A stretch of 64,000 nt of DNA from Pseudomonas sp. PB101 (GCF_009764265.1 NZ_RWIR01000024.1:186001-250000), one strand, 5' to 3'; shown: positions 17,202 through 27,068, counted from the stretch's first letter. Notes: generated by a model from the letters alone, not told the origin. Numbers and translations are program-made.

Positions 17202-18155
17202 TCAAAGGAGACTGGCGAGGTCCAGTCGCTCAAGGGATTGAGCATCCAGATCCAGCTGCGTCGAACGCGCCAGGCTATTCAGTTGCTCCAGGTTGGTGGC
17301 ACTCGCAACGGCAGAGGTAATACCGGGTTGGTGCATGACCCAGGCCAAGGCGATTTCCGCAGGTGAGACCTGCTGTTCCTGCGCCACCTGATGCAGAACG
17401 TGCAAAATGCGCATGCCGCGCTCATCGAAATACTTTTCCAGGTCGTCGCGGCGAGCACTATGAGTCAGGTCATTCAGGTCTTTGTATTTGCCACTGAGGA
17501 AACCCGAGGCCAGGCTGAAGTAAGTCAGGACCTCGCAGCCCTCGGCCAGGGAAAAAGAACGCAACTGCTGTTCGAAGTCATGGCGATCATAGAGGTTGTA
17601 CTCCACCTGAAGGGAGGCGTAATGGGGCAGGGCGTGGCGATCGGCAGAGGATTTGGCGGCCTGTAGATCTTCCAGGGTGTAGTTGGATGCGCCGATCGAG
17701 CGAACCTTGCCGCAGGCGATCAACGTGCTGTAAGTCTCCAGGGTTTCCTCGTGTGCTGTCGAGAAATCCGGATAGTGGGAGAAGTACAAATCGATGTAAT
17801 CGGTTCGCAGTCGACGTAGCGAGTCATCCACGGCTTGCAGGATTCTGCCTTTCGAGAGCCCGTGCTGATGAGGCGAGAGTTCGGCCCCGACCTTGGTGAT
17901 AATCTTCACTTCACTGCGTCGGTGACTGTTCTGACTCAGCCATTTGCCAATGATGGCTTCCGACTCGCCGCCGCTATTACCACTGGCCCAGATGGAATAG
18001 GCGTCTGCGGTATCAAAGGTGTTGATGCCGAGCTCAAACGCAGCGTCGAGTAGCTTCAGCGAATCGTGTTCGTTGACGGTCCAGCCAAAGACATTGCCGC
18101 CCAGCACCAGGCGAGAACTCTCCATCGTAGAACTGCCCAAATAGTCTTTTTTCAT
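17202..18155 (-). CDS. Aldo/keto reductase
   Basis: A 317-residue AKR barrel enzyme. The catalytic tetrad is recognisable as Asp and Tyr in FDTADAYSIW, Lys in KIITKVG, and His in YFSHYPD. The NADPH-site phrase SIGASNYTLEDL and a C-terminal ITSAVASATNLEQL match the YajO/Tas-like group. It is convergent with the chemoreceptor gene; a hairpin GCCAGTCTC/GAGACTGGC (17195-17216) overlaps its stop codon. A TetR repressor gene lies 89 bp upstream on the same strand, probably its regulator. Confidence 0.85.
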   Translation of the reverse strand: MKKDYLGSSTMESSRLVLGGNVFGWTVNEHDSLKLLDAAFELGINTFDTADAYSIWASGNSGGESEAIIGKWLSQNSHRRSEVKIITKVGAELSPHQHGLSKGRILQAVDDSLRRLRTDYIDLYFSHYPDFSTAHEETLETYSTLIACGKVRSIGASNYTLEDLQAAKSSADRHALPHYASLQVEYNLYDRHDFEQQLRSFSLAEGCEVLTYFSLASGFLSGKYKDLNDLTHSARRDDLEKYFDERGMRILHVLHQVAQEQQVSPAEIALAWVMHQPGITSAVASATNLEQLNSLARSTQLDLDAQSLERLDLASLL

Positions 18156-18244
18156 ACCGGTCCGCCGTTCGATTTAGTAATCAGCCCTCTGATGTTTGGT
18201 GTTCAGCCAAACACCTCGCGAGGTGATTGCAGCTGTGTGTTTTC

Positions 18245-18856
18245 TCAGGCCCGCATGCCGTAAAACAGCAGCTCAGTGATATGCCTTACCTGAGCGGAGT
18301 GGGCCTCGACATCCGGTTGCTCCTGGTTGACCAGCCTGAACAACTGCAGGTGTGAATAGTCGTTCAACAGGAAAGCGGCCAAGTCGACGTTGAGGTCGGC
18401 GCGAAGTTTTCCGGCCTGCTGCAATTCTCTCAGCAACCCACTGATTTCAGCCCTGAGCGCATCGTTCATGGCGCGATAGCCTTCGGGCAACCCGTTGTCG
18501 CCGCCAAACAATATCAGTGGCAATAGTTCACGCCAGAGGCTGGGGTGCATGACCTCCAGTGCGTAACCGGTCAGCCGTCGTTCCAGGTAACACATGGCGT
18601 CGACCGGATCCTCAATGTCAGGGATCTGGCTGCGGGTGTCCTTGAGTGCGCGCTGGTCGGCGTCGTGCAGGATTTCCAGAATGATTTCCTGTTTGTTACC
18701 GAAGTACTTGAACACGGTGGGCGCCGACACCCCAGCCTGGTTGGCGATCTGTTCGATGGTGGTGTTCTGGAAACCCTGGCGCTCAAACAGTTCGATCGCT
18801 GCCTTGCTGATGGCCTGGCGTCGTTCGACTTTCTGACGTTCACGTAGTCCGCTCAC
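18245..18856 (-). CDS. TetR family transcriptional regulator
   Basis: A 203-residue repressor. The DNA-binding domain is at residues about 10-60, with AAIELFERQGFQNTTIEQIA and AGVSAPTVFKYFGNKQEIILEIL. The C-terminal ligand domain is typical in length and ends LLFYGMRA. It is first in a two-gene unit with the aldo/keto reductase downstream on the minus strand. Between them lies TGTTTGG/CCAAACA (18193-18213), a small hairpin. The effector is unknown. Confidence 0.85.
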   Translation of the reverse strand: MSGLRERQKVERRQAISKAAIELFERQGFQNTTIEQIANQAGVSAPTVFKYFGNKQEIILEILHDADQRALKDTRSQIPDIEDPVDAMCYLERRLTGYALEVMHPSLWRELLPLILFGGDNGLPEGYRAMNDALRAEISGLLRELQQAGKLRADLNVDLAAFLLNDYSHLQLFRLVNQEQPDVEAHSAQVRHITELLFYGMRA

Positions 18857-19209
18857 GGGAAATCCTTGTCGCTATGAATAAGGGGGGCGGATGTCGCCCA
18901 ATCATTCATGCAAAATACTTAATCGAGTAAAATTTTTAAAGCGCTAATTTCTGTAGTGCACTCTTTCGTGGGAACGAAAGACTTCGGAGGCGAAATGAAT
19001 TGTTACCTGGATACCGTTATTCACCCATTTGGGGCGCGCTGGGCCATTTCGTAGCACACGGCAAGTATCACGCCGATCTAAAGATCACCGGTTTTTAAGT
19101 CAAAACTCCTTTCCAATTAAGAACTTGAGGCAGTTCTAAGCAGACTGGCACGTTTTCTGCTTTTTTGAATACATGGATAATTGGATACAAAACTGCAAAA
19201 GGTGACTTT
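18857..19209. other. Divergent intergenic region without a gene
   Basis: About 350 bp between the TetR gene (minus) and the GntR gene (plus). No coding frame is convincing. An A/T-rich stretch at about 18905-18955 probably carries the TetR promoter; a clear GntR operator could not be defined by eye. Confidence 0.5.
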
Positions 19210-19878
19210 ATGCAATTCGCTCCCACCTACGTTGAACGTCAGCCCCTGACCGCCGAGGAGGAGGCTTACAACTTTCTGCTGGAAGCGATCTGTGGCGGTC
19301 GTTACCGCAAAGGCGACCGTCTGATCGCTGAGGACATTGCCGGCGAAATCGGCATGAGCCGGATGCCGGTGCGCGAAGCCTTTCGCCGTCTCGATGCCCA
19401 AGGCCTGGTCACCCTGAGGCCTAACCGTGGGGCCATTGTCAGTGGCCTGGATTTCGACGAATTACACGAAGTCTTCGAGATGCGCAGTGCCCTCGAGGGC
19501 CTGGCCATCCGCGTGGCCGTGGCCAAGATCGGCGAGCGTCAGCTCGCGGCTCTGGAACGCATGCTGGACGAGATGGATGACTACCGTGACGAAAGCGCCG
19601 AGTGGGTCAGGCTTCATCGTGCCTTCCATGAATACCTGTGCAGCCTCAGCGGCCGTCCTCGGTTGATGAAGCAGATCTCGGCGCTGTATTCGCTGATCGA
19701 GGCGCCGATGCGGCTGTGGCTGCAACACAGCGAAAAACCCTTGAGCGCTCGCCAGGAACACGCGGTGATCCTTGACGCCATTCGCTCAGGCGATGTCGAC
19801 CGGGCCGAGGCAGTGGTGCGCGAGCACATCGAGGGCACGGTGCCGGCGCTGATCCAGTTTCTGCAATCGGAAAAATAG
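19210..19878 (+). CDS. GntR family (FadR/FCD subfamily) transcriptional regulator
   Basis: A 222-residue regulator. The N-terminal winged helix has the GntR signature ICGGRYRKGDRLIAEDIAGE and MSRMPVREAFRRLDAQGLV. The C-terminal FCD all-helical domain contains metal-binding-type residues, with Asp/Glu in ALEGLAIRVAV and His in VRLHRAFHEYL and REHIEGT. ATG 19210 is preceded by AAGGTG; the longer frame upstream lacks a ribosome site. It lies directly in front of an ABC transporter and gamma-glutamyltransferase operon on the same strand and probably controls it. Confidence 0.85.
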   Translation: MQFAPTYVERQPLTAEEEAYNFLLEAICGGRYRKGDRLIAEDIAGEIGMSRMPVREAFRRLDAQGLVTLRPNRGAIVSGLDFDELHEVFEMRSALEGLAIRVAVAKIGERQLAALERMLDEMDDYRDESAEWVRLHRAFHEYLCSLSGRPRLMKQISALYSLIEAPMRLWLQHSEKPLSARQEHAVILDAIRSGDVDRAEAVVREHIEGTVPALIQFLQSEK

Positions 19879-19950
19879 AATCGGGCTTAAACCCGACAGT
19901 GTTTTGACTTTGAGTACTGCCCCGTTACTAAACAACTGGAGTGTCTCGTC

Positions 19951-20757
19951 ATGCATAAACGCCATATGTTACTTGCCGCTGTATCCCTCGGGCTCTGTGC
20001 ACAGTGGGCGGTTGCCGCGCCCCAGGTGCCGGAGCGACTGCAAAAGGCCGACAAACTCACTTATTGCTCGGGCATGGATTCACCGCCCTTGGTGTCTTTC
20101 GATGAGGCGCAAAAACCCAGGGGACTGACGGTCGATCTGGGATTGGAAATCGCCAAGCGGCTGGGAAGCAAACCGGTGCAATGGCGGGTCATTCCTTTCT
20201 CCGGGTTGCTGCCGGCATTGCTCGCCCAGCAGTGCGACATGATCGTTGATCAGCTGTTCGACAAGCCCGAACGGCGGGAGGTGATCGACATCGTCAACTA
20301 CATGTATTCCAGCCAGTCAGTGGTAGTTCCCAAAGGGAATCCCAAGGGCATCAAAACCCTGGATGGACTGTCCGGGCACAAGGTGGCAGTGCTCAATGGC
20401 TCCACAATCAAAACCTTGCTGGACGCCGAAAACGAAAAGCTGACCAAGGCTGGCAAGACCCCAATGAAGCTGGTGGTTTACAACAGTGACACCGACGCCT
20501 TTCAGGCGCTGCGCATCAGTCAGGTAGACGCTTACGGTACCACCGTGGAAACCGCCGGTTACTACGCCGCCATGGCGCCCGATCTGTTCGAGGAAGGAGT
20601 GCCAGCGTTCAGCCGGATCCTCACTGGCTTGGGAATTCGCAAGGATGATCCGCAGCTCACTGCAGCGGTACAACAGGTCATCAGTGACATGCGTAGCGAC
20701 GGCAGTTACGTGCAGTTGCTAAGCAAATGGCATGTTTCCAGCGACACACTCGACTGA
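19951..20757 (+). CDS. Polar amino-acid ABC transporter substrate-binding protein
   Basis: A 268-residue periplasmic receptor of the SBP_bac_3 family. The signal peptide MHKRHMLLAAVSLGLCAQWAVAA precedes PQVPERL. Family phrases are LTVDLGLEIAKRLGSKPVQW, LLPALLAQQCDMIVDQLF, and LSGHKVAVLNGSTIKTLL. ATG 19951 follows TGGAG. It forms an operon with the permease and ATPase immediately downstream. With only one permease gene, the transporter is probably of the homodimeric-permease type. Coupling with gamma-glutamyltransferase suggests a gamma-glutamyl amide or peptide as ligand. Confidence 0.85.
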   Translation: MHKRHMLLAAVSLGLCAQWAVAAPQVPERLQKADKLTYCSGMDSPPLVSFDEAQKPRGLTVDLGLEIAKRLGSKPVQWRVIPFSGLLPALLAQQCDMIVDQLFDKPERREVIDIVNYMYSSQSVVVPKGNPKGIKTLDGLSGHKVAVLNGSTIKTLLDAENEKLTKAGKTPMKLVVYNSDTDAFQALRISQVDAYGTTVETAGYYAAMAPDLFEEGVPAFSRILTGLGIRKDDPQLTAAVQQVISDMRSDGSYVQLLSKWHVSSDTLD

Positions 20758-20769
20758 GGCGAACGCTCG

Positions 20770-21543
20770 ATGAATTTCAATTGGGATGTGTTCTGGCAAT
20801 ACCTGTTGCAGCCCAGCGGGGTGTACCTCACCGGACTCTGGCTGACCTGTCTGATCAGCGTGCTGGCGATGGCGTTGGGCTGTGTGCTGGGGCTGGCGGC
20901 GGCGCTGATGCGTCTGTCGCGCAACCCACTACTCAACTTGCCTGTTCGGTTTTACGTGTGGCTGATGCGTGGCACGCCACTGCTGGTGCAGATCGTCTTT
21001 CTCTACACCGCATTGGCAGCCGGCGGGATCTTCCGTTTCGAGGACGTGGAGCTGTTTGGCTTGGTGGTGCCAGGCAACATCCAGGCAGCGATCATCTCCC
21101 TGGGCCTGAACGAAGGCGCCTACATGGCCGAGATCATCCGTGCGGGCATCGGTGCCGTGGACAAGGGTCAGTACGAGGCTGGGCGTTCGCTGGGCATGAC
21201 CTTCGCCAAACTGATGCGGCGAATCGTTCTGCCTCAGGCGTTCCGGGTCATCGTTCCGCCGTTGGGCAACGAGTTCAACGTGATGCTCAAGAATACGACC
21301 CTGGTCAGCGTGATTGGCGTGCAGGAGTTGCTGCTGAGCACGCAAATGGTCACGTCGGCGACATTCCGGGTGTTTGAACTGTACTTGGTGGTGGCGATTT
21401 ATTTCCTGCTGCTGACCACCCTCTGGGGTTTCTTCCAGCGTTGGTTGGAAGCGCGTTTCGGACAGTCCGATCGACCCGCACCGCCAGCGGCTGGTAGTCG
21501 TATGTTCGGCCGCGGCACGCTCAAATTGCTGAGGGGGCGTTAA
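20770..21543 (+). CDS. Polar amino-acid ABC transporter permease
   Basis: A 257-residue inner-membrane permease of the HisM/GltK family. The N-terminal membrane segment is [21 protein letters not shown]. The family signature [14 protein letters not shown] is present. The EAA cytoplasmic loop reads [30 protein letters not shown], and the following [22 protein letters not shown] is nearly invariant in this family. It starts 12 bp after the binding protein and ends 2 bp before the ATPase gene. Confidence 0.9.
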   Translation: MNFNWDVFWQYLLQPSGVYLTGLWLTCLISVLAMALGCVLGLAAALMRLSRNPLLNLPVRFYVWLMRGTPLLVQIVFLYTALAAGGIFRFEDVELFGLVVPGNIQAAIISLGLNEGAYMAEIIRAGIGAVDKGQYEAGRSLGMTFAKLMRRIVLPQAFRVIVPPLGNEFNVMLKNTTLVSVIGVQELLLSTQMVTSATFRVFELYLVVAIYFLLLTTLWGFFQRWLEARFGQSDRPAPPAAGSRMFGRGTLKLLRGR

Positions 21544-21545
21544 GC

Positions 21546-22325
21546 ATGGCGCACAAAAGTGAAGAACTGATAATCGAAGCCCTGGACATTCATAAGTCCT
21601 TCGGTGACCTGGAGATTCTCAAGGGGATTTCCTTGCAGGTGCGGCGCGGTGAAGTGGTGGTATTGATCGGTGCATCGGGTTCAGGCAAGACCACCTTCAT
21701 TCGTTGCATCAATCTGCTGGAAGACATTCAGGGTGGGCGCATTCGCGTCAACGGTCGCTCCATGGGTTACCGCGAGCGCGCCGACGGCAGCCTGGTGCGC
21801 GACTCCGAGCGCAACATCGCTCGCCAGCGTCGGGACATCGGCATGGTCTTTCAACGTTTCAATCTGTTCCCCCACATGACCGCGCTGGAAAACATCATTG
21901 AGGCACCGATCCAGGTGCTCGGCGTGCCACGCGCCGAAGCGTTGGAACAGGCTCGGGCCTTGCTCGCCCGGGTCGGTCTGGCGGACAAGGCCATGCATTA
22001 CCCGTCGATGTTGTCCGGTGGGCAGCAGCAGCGCGTGGCAATCGCTCGGGCGCTGGCGATGAAGCCCCAAGCCATGCTGTTCGACGAGCCCACCAGCGCC
22101 CTGGATCCGGAAACCGTCGGCGAGGTGCTGCAGGTGATGAAGCAGTTGGCCGATGACGGCATGACCATGGTGGTGGTCACCCATGAAATGGGTTTTGCCC
22201 GAGAAGTTGCTGACCGCGTGGTGGTCCTCGATCAGGGCGAACTGATCGAACAGGGGCCGCCGGAGCAGATCTTCAGTCGACCGACACACCCGCGAACCCA
22301 GGCCTTTCTCAGCCGCGTGCTGTGA
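21546..22325 (+). CDS. Polar amino-acid ABC transporter ATP-binding protein
   Basis: A 259-residue ATPase. The Walker A motif is GASGSGKTT, the Q-loop [17 protein letters not shown], the ABC signature [15 protein letters not shown], Walker [14 protein letters not shown], and the switch His is in [16 protein letters not shown]. These are the typical GlnQ/HisP-class motifs, all intact. It is co-transcribed with the preceding permease and binding protein and powers their importer. Confidence 0.92.
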   Translation: MAHKSEELIIEALDIHKSFGDLEILKGISLQVRRGEVVVLIGASGSGKTTFIRCINLLEDIQGGRIRVNGRSMGYRERADGSLVRDSERNIARQRRDIGMVFQRFNLFPHMTALENIIEAPIQVLGVPRAEALEQARALLARVGLADKAMHYPSMLSGGQQQRVAIARALAMKPQAMLFDEPTSALDPETVGEVLQVMKQLADDGMTMVVVTHEMGFAREVADRVVVLDQGELIEQGPPEQIFSRPTHPRTQAFLSRVL

Positions 22326-22407
22326 CCCTCTCAGTCGGGTCTTTTTCACCCGGCAGTGGAACCGGACACCTGCGGCCAATGAATCTTTGTTTGGAAGAAT
22401 TTTTGCC

Positions 22408-24018
22408 ATGTTGAAATTTTCTGCCCACGAATACCCCTATCCGTCGCAACGTCAGAGCGTGTTTGCGCGCCGTGGCATGGTCGCGGCTTCCCAGCCATTG
22501 GCCGCCGAGGCTGGAATCGAGATCATGCGCAACGGCGGTAATGCCATTGATGCCGCGATCGCCACGGCGGCGGCTTTGACGGTGGTTGAGCCCACCGGCT
22601 GCGGCTTGGGCGGCGACGCCTTTGCCTTGGTTTGGAGCAAAGGCCAATTGCATGGACTCAACGGCAACGGCCATGCGCCGGCAGCGCTGACTATCGATGC
22701 CGTCAAGGCTTGTGGTCACGAGCAGATGCCGCTTTATGGCTGGACTCCAGTAACGGTGCCTGGTTGCCCATCGGCCTGGGCAGAGTTGTCTAAACGGTTC
22801 GGCAAGCTGCCCTTTGCCGAATTGCTGCAGCCCGCCATCAGTCTGGCGAGGGATGGCTTTCCACTATCACCGGTGGTCGCCCAACAATGGCAGACTGCTC
22901 TGGATGAGTTCAGCCCTCATCGAGACCCAGTGCTCGACGCCTGGTTCGACACGTTCCTGATTGAAGGCCGTGCGCCAAAGGCCGGTGAGTTATTCCGCAA
23001 CCCGGCGCAAGCCCGAACGCTGGAAGAACTGGCGGACAGCGCTTGCGAAAGCCTCTATCGCGGTGATCTGTCTCAGCGTCTGGATGCCCATTCCCGCGCC
23101 ACTGGCGGCTACCTGCGAGCCAGCGATCTGCAGGACTATCGCGCCCAATGGGTGGATCCGATCAGCATCAACTACCGCGGCTACGACGTCTGGGAAATCC
23201 CCCCAAGCGGGCAAGGACTGGTGGCCTTGATGACCCTGAAAATCCTTCAGGGCTACGACTTCGATCACCGGGACAGCCAGCGGACCTGGCATCGTCAGTT
23301 GGAAGCCATGAAGCTGGCCTACAGCGACGGCCTGCATTACATCACTGATCCGCTGTACATGCGTGTGGCCGTGGCTGACCTTCTCAGCGATGCCTATAGC
23401 AGCCAACGTCGCGAACAAATCACTGATCAGGCGGGTGAACCTAATCCTGGCGATCCCCACGCCAGCGGTACGGTGTATCTGGCCACGGCGGATGCGGAGG
23501 GCAATATGGTGTCCTTCATCCAGAGCAACTACCACGGCTTTGGTTCCGGTGTGGTATTGCCAGACAGCGGCATCGCCTTGCAGAACCGCGGACAGGAATT
23601 CAGTCTTGACCCCGACCATGCCAACTGCCTGGCACCGGGCAAAAAAACCTTTCACACCATCATTCCCGGTTTCCTCAGTAAAGGCGACGCACCGGTGGGG
23701 CCGTTCGGCGTCATGGGAGGCTACATGCAGCCCCAAGGCCATGTTCAGATGGTCATGAATCTGGTGGATTTTGGTCTCAACCCCCAAGCCGCGCTGGACG
23801 CTCCGCGGTGGCAATGGCTGGGGGATATGAAGGTCGGTATCGAACACGGGGCGTCTCGGGACTTGGCCGCTTCGCTGGCACGGCGCGGACACCAGATTCA
23901 GGTTGATTGCGACCTGATCAACTATGGCCGAGGGCAGATCATCATCCGTGACCCGGACACCGGTGTGCTGTGCGGCGGCACCGAGCCGCGGGCCGATTCC
24001 CATATCGCCGTTTGGTAG
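22408..24018 (+). CDS. Gamma-glutamyltransferase family protein (cytoplasmic type)
   Basis: A 536-residue Ntn-hydrolase. The large subunit begins GMVAASQPLAAEAGIEIMRNGGNAIDAAIATAAALTVVEP. The autoprocessing site is before Thr355 in SGTVYLATADAEG, aligned with the nucleophile Thr of Ggt. The glycine-rich oxyanion region is GPFGVMGGYMQPQGHVQM. ATG 22408 has a GGAAG ribosome site. There is no signal peptide, unlike E. coli Ggt, so it should act in the cytoplasm on imported substrate. The gene follows the ABC transporter by 82 bp. Its role is hydrolysis or transfer of a gamma-glutamyl group; the exact substrate is unknown. Confidence 0.85.
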   Translation: MLKFSAHEYPYPSQRQSVFARRGMVAASQPLAAEAGIEIMRNGGNAIDAAIATAAALTVVEPTGCGLGGDAFALVWSKGQLHGLNGNGHAPAALTIDAVKACGHEQMPLYGWTPVTVPGCPSAWAELSKRFGKLPFAELLQPAISLARDGFPLSPVVAQQWQTALDEFSPHRDPVLDAWFDTFLIEGRAPKAGELFRNPAQARTLEELADSACESLYRGDLSQRLDAHSRATGGYLRASDLQDYRAQWVDPISINYRGYDVWEIPPSGQGLVALMTLKILQGYDFDHRDSQRTWHRQLEAMKLAYSDGLHYITDPLYMRVAVADLLSDAYSSQRREQITDQAGEPNPGDPHASGTVYLATADAEGNMVSFIQSNYHGFGSGVVLPDSGIALQNRGQEFSLDPDHANCLAPGKKTFHTIIPGFLSKGDAPVGPFGVMGGYMQPQGHVQMVMNLVDFGLNPQAALDAPRWQWLGDMKVGIEHGASRDLAASLARRGHQIQVDCDLINYGRGQIIIRDPDTGVLCGGTEPRADSHIAVW

Positions 24019-24190
24019 CGGGCCGTGGCGCAGGTGCTGGAACTGGACGGCGACCGGCTCAACCGGCGAGGCTGCTGATCGAGAACCCGGCGTATCAAGG
24101 CTGAGGCAGGACACCGCGGCCTTTCTGATGTGAGTGTGCTGCCTGAACCTTGCGTTACTATGCAGGCCCACCTTTCTGGAAGTTGCCTGG

Positions 24191-24904
24191 ATGAGTAAGC
24201 CCGGTCAAACGGTACTGGTCGCGTTGCGCAAGATGATCGCCTCGGGCGAGCTGGCGGCTGGCGAGCGCTTGATGGAAATTCCCACCGCGGAGCTGTTTGG
24301 TGTCTCGCGGATGCCGGTACGCATGGCGTTCCGCACGCTGGAGCAAGAAGGCTTACTGGTGCGCTTTGGCGGTCGCGGATTTCAGGTGCGTTCGGTCAGT
24401 CCGAATGACATTGCCGGTGCGGTTGAAGTGCGGGGTGTACTCGAAGGCCTTGCGGCGCGTCAGACCGCCGAGCGAGGGTTGTCGGACGAAGCCCGTGCGA
24501 CCCTTGAGCTGTGCCTGTTGCAGGGTGATCAGCTGTTCGACAAGGGCTACGTAACCGTAGAGGACCTGGAGGTCTATCACGACCTCAACATGCGATTTCA
24601 TGAGGTGATCGTCGAAGGCAGCCATAACCCGGCAATTGCCGACGCATTGGCGCGCAACGATCATTTGCCCTTCGCTTCGGTGACAGCCCTGGCAGTGGAC
24701 CGCAACGACATGGTCCGGGAATACCGACGCTTCAACTACGCCCACATGCAACACCATTCGGTGTTCGATGCCTTGGTCAACCGCCAGGGCGCGCGTGCCG
24801 AAGCGATCATGCGTGAGCACGCCAACGCCACGTTGCGTTACGCCGAGATCTTCGGCTCAGCGGCGGCTGACGAGCGGATGAAGGTCATTCTCCGCTCGGA
24901 ATAG
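24191..24904 (+). CDS. vanR: VanR, GntR-family vanillate repressor
   Basis: A 237-residue FCD-type GntR regulator. The winged helix includes LRKMIASGELAAGERLMEI and FGVSRMPVRMAFRTLEQEGLLV. The ligand domain has VEVRGVLEGLAARQTAERGL and the conserved MRFHEVIVEGSHNPAI with its His. ATG 24191 was chosen because the GntR domain starts there. It is convergent with vanB, ending 11 bp from the vanB stop. VanR-family proteins repress vanAB and release DNA when vanillate binds; two matching operator sequences precede vanA at 27069 and 27132. Confidence 0.88.
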   Translation: MSKPGQTVLVALRKMIASGELAAGERLMEIPTAELFGVSRMPVRMAFRTLEQEGLLVRFGGRGFQVRSVSPNDIAGAVEVRGVLEGLAARQTAERGLSDEARATLELCLLQGDQLFDKGYVTVEDLEVYHDLNMRFHEVIVEGSHNPAIADALARNDHLPFASVTALAVDRNDMVREYRRFNYAHMQHHSVFDALVNRQGARAEAIMREHANATLRYAEIFGSAAADERMKVILRSE

Positions 24905-24914
24905 ACGCGGCGCC

Positions 24915-25865
24915 CTAGATATCCAGCACCAGCAGCGGCGTTTTCGAACGCGAGCAGCAAGGGGTGAACTGGTCGTTGCAGGCCTGTTCATCCTCGGTGA
25001 GGAACAGGTCTCGATGCTCCGGCACGCCCTCCAGAACCCGCGTCAGGCAGGTGCCACAAATGCCCTGTTCGCAGGAAATGGCGACCTCGATGCCCTGATT
25101 TTGCAGGACCTGCACCACGCTTTTGTCGCCCGGTACCTCGAAGACCTGACCACTGCTGGCGATCTTGATCGAGAAACTGCCATCGGCGCCAGTGTCGATG
25201 GGGGTGGCGGCGAAGTACTCGCGATGCAGGCATTGTTCCTGCCAGCCTTCGGCCTTGGCCGTGTCCAACACGTGTTGCATAAAGCCGCCGGGGCCACACA
25301 CATATAAATGGACGTCGTTCTGAGGCGCGGCCAATACCTTGGCTGCATCCAGTGCAGTCTCGGGCTCCTGATCGAAATGCAGGAACACCCGGTCGGCAAA
25401 AGGCGAGTGCTGCAAGCGTTCGACAAAGGCTGCGCGCTCCCGAGAACGGGCGCAGTAATGCAGTTCGAAATCCGCGCCGCTGTGGGTCAGGCGTTCGGCC
25501 ATGCAGAGGATTGGGGTAATGCCGATGCCGCCGGCGAAGAGCAGGCTGCGCCTGGCTTCATGGGCCAACGGAAACAAGTTGCGCGGCTCACTGATTGTCA
25601 GGTGCGTGCCAGGATGGATCTGCTCGTGCATGGCCAGTGAGCCGCCCCGAGAGGTCGGGTCCTTGAGCACGCCGATCAGGTAGCGATGGCGCTCCTCAGG
25701 GTGATTGCACAGGGAATATTGCCGGATCAAGCCGTCAGGCAAATGCACGTCGATATGGGCTCCGGCGCTGAAGGCCGGCAGCGGTCGATCATCGACACTG
25801 GCCAACTCGTAGCTGCAGATGTCCTGGGCTTCGTTATTGCGGGATACCACCAGCACTTCGATCAT
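24915..25865 (-). CDS. vanB: VanB, vanillate O-demethylase reductase subunit
   Basis: A 316-residue class IA oxygenase reductase that passes electrons from NADH to VanA. The flavin-binding phrase is RQYSLCN and the NAD phrase LLFAGGIGITPILCMAERL. The C-terminal plant-type [2Fe-2S] ferredoxin domain has Cys residues in CEQGICGTC and a later Cys in NDQFTPCC. ATG 25865 has GAGGA upstream; the longer frame adds 12 unrelated residues. It lies 113 bp downstream of vanA in the same operon. Confidence 0.92.
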   Translation of the reverse strand: MIEVLVVSRNNEAQDICSYELASVDDRPLPAFSAGAHIDVHLPDGLIRQYSLCNHPEERHRYLIGVLKDPTSRGGSLAMHEQIHPGTHLTISEPRNLFPLAHEARRSLLFAGGIGITPILCMAERLTHSGADFELHYCARSRERAAFVERLQHSPFADRVFLHFDQEPETALDAAKVLAAPQNDVHLYVCGPGGFMQHVLDTAKAEGWQEQCLHREYFAATPIDTGADGSFSIKIASSGQVFEVPGDKSVVQVLQNQGIEVAISCEQGICGTCLTRVLEGVPEHRDLFLTEDEQACNDQFTPCCSRSKTPLLVLDI

Positions 25866-25978
25866 GTTCGATCCTCGGAGGGTTACCAGCGACATGGTCA
25901 CTTCCGGTTATTGTTCACGGGGTTCATGCCGTGACGAGGCACGGCATTTTGGGAGGAGGGTTGCGTGCTTGCAGCGTT

Positions 25979-27037
25979 TTAGCTGGCTGAGGCGATAAGC
26001 GATTCCTGCGGCACTTGTTCATGGGCGATCAAGCGCTCCAGGACGCGGCGTGACTGCACGCCGCCGGCGTCGATATTGAGCTTGAGCAAGTTGCGCTGGG
26101 GATGGCGAAGCAGGTTCTGTTGCTGGCGTTCGAGCATCTCCAGGTCCTCACTGAAAATCTTGCCCTGACCTTCGCGAATGCTCGCGGTCAAGGCTTCATC
26201 CTGCGGGTTGAAGTTGCGCGCCATGCCCCAGAAGTACCAGATCGAGGTTTCGGTTTCCGGTGTGATGAAGTCGACGACGATGCTCGACGCCTTGAACTGC
26301 GGGTCGGCGTGATAACCGCCTTTGCCGGCATGGGCCACACCGACTTCAATCAGCACATGGCTGGGCGGGGTGAAGCGACAGATCTGCCAGCGGTCCACCG
26401 GCACATCGTCAGCCAGATTGTTCCCGCGCAGGGCCATGCGCCAGAAGGATGGCGCCATGATGTTTTCCATATGGCGGGCGGTAACCACTTCGTCACCTTC
26501 GACCGTGGTCAGCGGCGGCGCTTCGTCAATTTCCTTTTGGCCGATGCTGGACGCATGAACGTAGGTTTCATGAGTCAGGTCCATCAGGTTGTCGATCATC
26601 AGGCGGTAGTCGCACTGAATGTGGAACAGGCCACCGCCATAGGCCCACTCATCGCTGACCGCCCATTCCAGGTGTTGGATCAGCGTCGGATCGGCCAACG
26701 CCTGATCACCGGGCCAGACCCAGATAAAGCCATAGCGTTCAACCACGGCGAATGTCTTGTTGCATGGAAAGCCGCGAACCCGTTGCCCAGGCATTTCCAC
26801 GGTCTTGCCGTCGCACCCCATCACCAGGCCGTGATAGCCGCACACCAGATTGCCGTTTTCCACATAACCGAGGGACAGTGGTGCGCCGCGATGGGGGCAA
26901 AAATCCTCGACAGCCGCCACCTTGCCTTCGTGCCCGCGATAAAAAACCATCTTCTCACCACAGATCTGGCGACCCAGTGGTTTGTCGTTGATTTCATCGG
27001 GCGTGCAGGCGACATACCAAGTGTTCTTGGGGTACAT
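25979..27037 (-). CDS. vanA: VanA, vanillate O-demethylase oxygenase subunit
   Basis: A 352-residue Rieske oxygenase that demethylates vanillate to protocatechuate and releases formaldehyde. The N-terminus MYPKNTWYVACTPDEI and the Rieske motif CPHRG...CGYHG are as in Pseudomonas VanA. The mononuclear iron site is in NLMDLTHETYVH, with a distal Asp further on. The similarity to remembered VanA sequences is close along the full length, so stachydrine or carnitine Rieske enzymes are less likely. The promoter and two VanR-like operators lie immediately upstream. Confidence 0.93.
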   Translation of the reverse strand: MYPKNTWYVACTPDEINDKPLGRQICGEKMVFYRGHEGKVAAVEDFCPHRGAPLSLGYVENGNLVCGYHGLVMGCDGKTVEMPGQRVRGFPCNKTFAVVERYGFIWVWPGDQALADPTLIQHLEWAVSDEWAYGGGLFHIQCDYRLMIDNLMDLTHETYVHASSIGQKEIDEAPPLTTVEGDEVVTARHMENIMAPSFWRMALRGNNLADDVPVDRWQICRFTPPSHVLIEVGVAHAGKGGYHADPQFKASSIVVDFITPETETSIWYFWGMARNFNPQDEALTASIREGQGKIFSEDLEMLERQQQNLLRHPQRNLLKLNIDAGGVQSRRVLERLIAHEQVPQESLIASAS

Positions 27038-27068
27038 GGAGATTCTCCAAGGCTATTTGTTGTTAATT

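Noticed and set aside
17195..17216. Hairpin at the end of the aldo/keto reductase as terminator
   Set aside because: The stem overlaps the stop codon and no T-run follows on either strand.
22990..24171. 393-codon minus-strand frame opposite the gamma-glutamyltransferase
   Set aside because: Antisense shadow; the sense strand has clear Ntn-hydrolase motifs.
24915..27037. Reading the Rieske pair as stachydrine or carnitine demethylase
   Set aside because: The proteins match vanillate demethylase VanA and VanB along their length, and VanR with VanR-like operators is adjacent.
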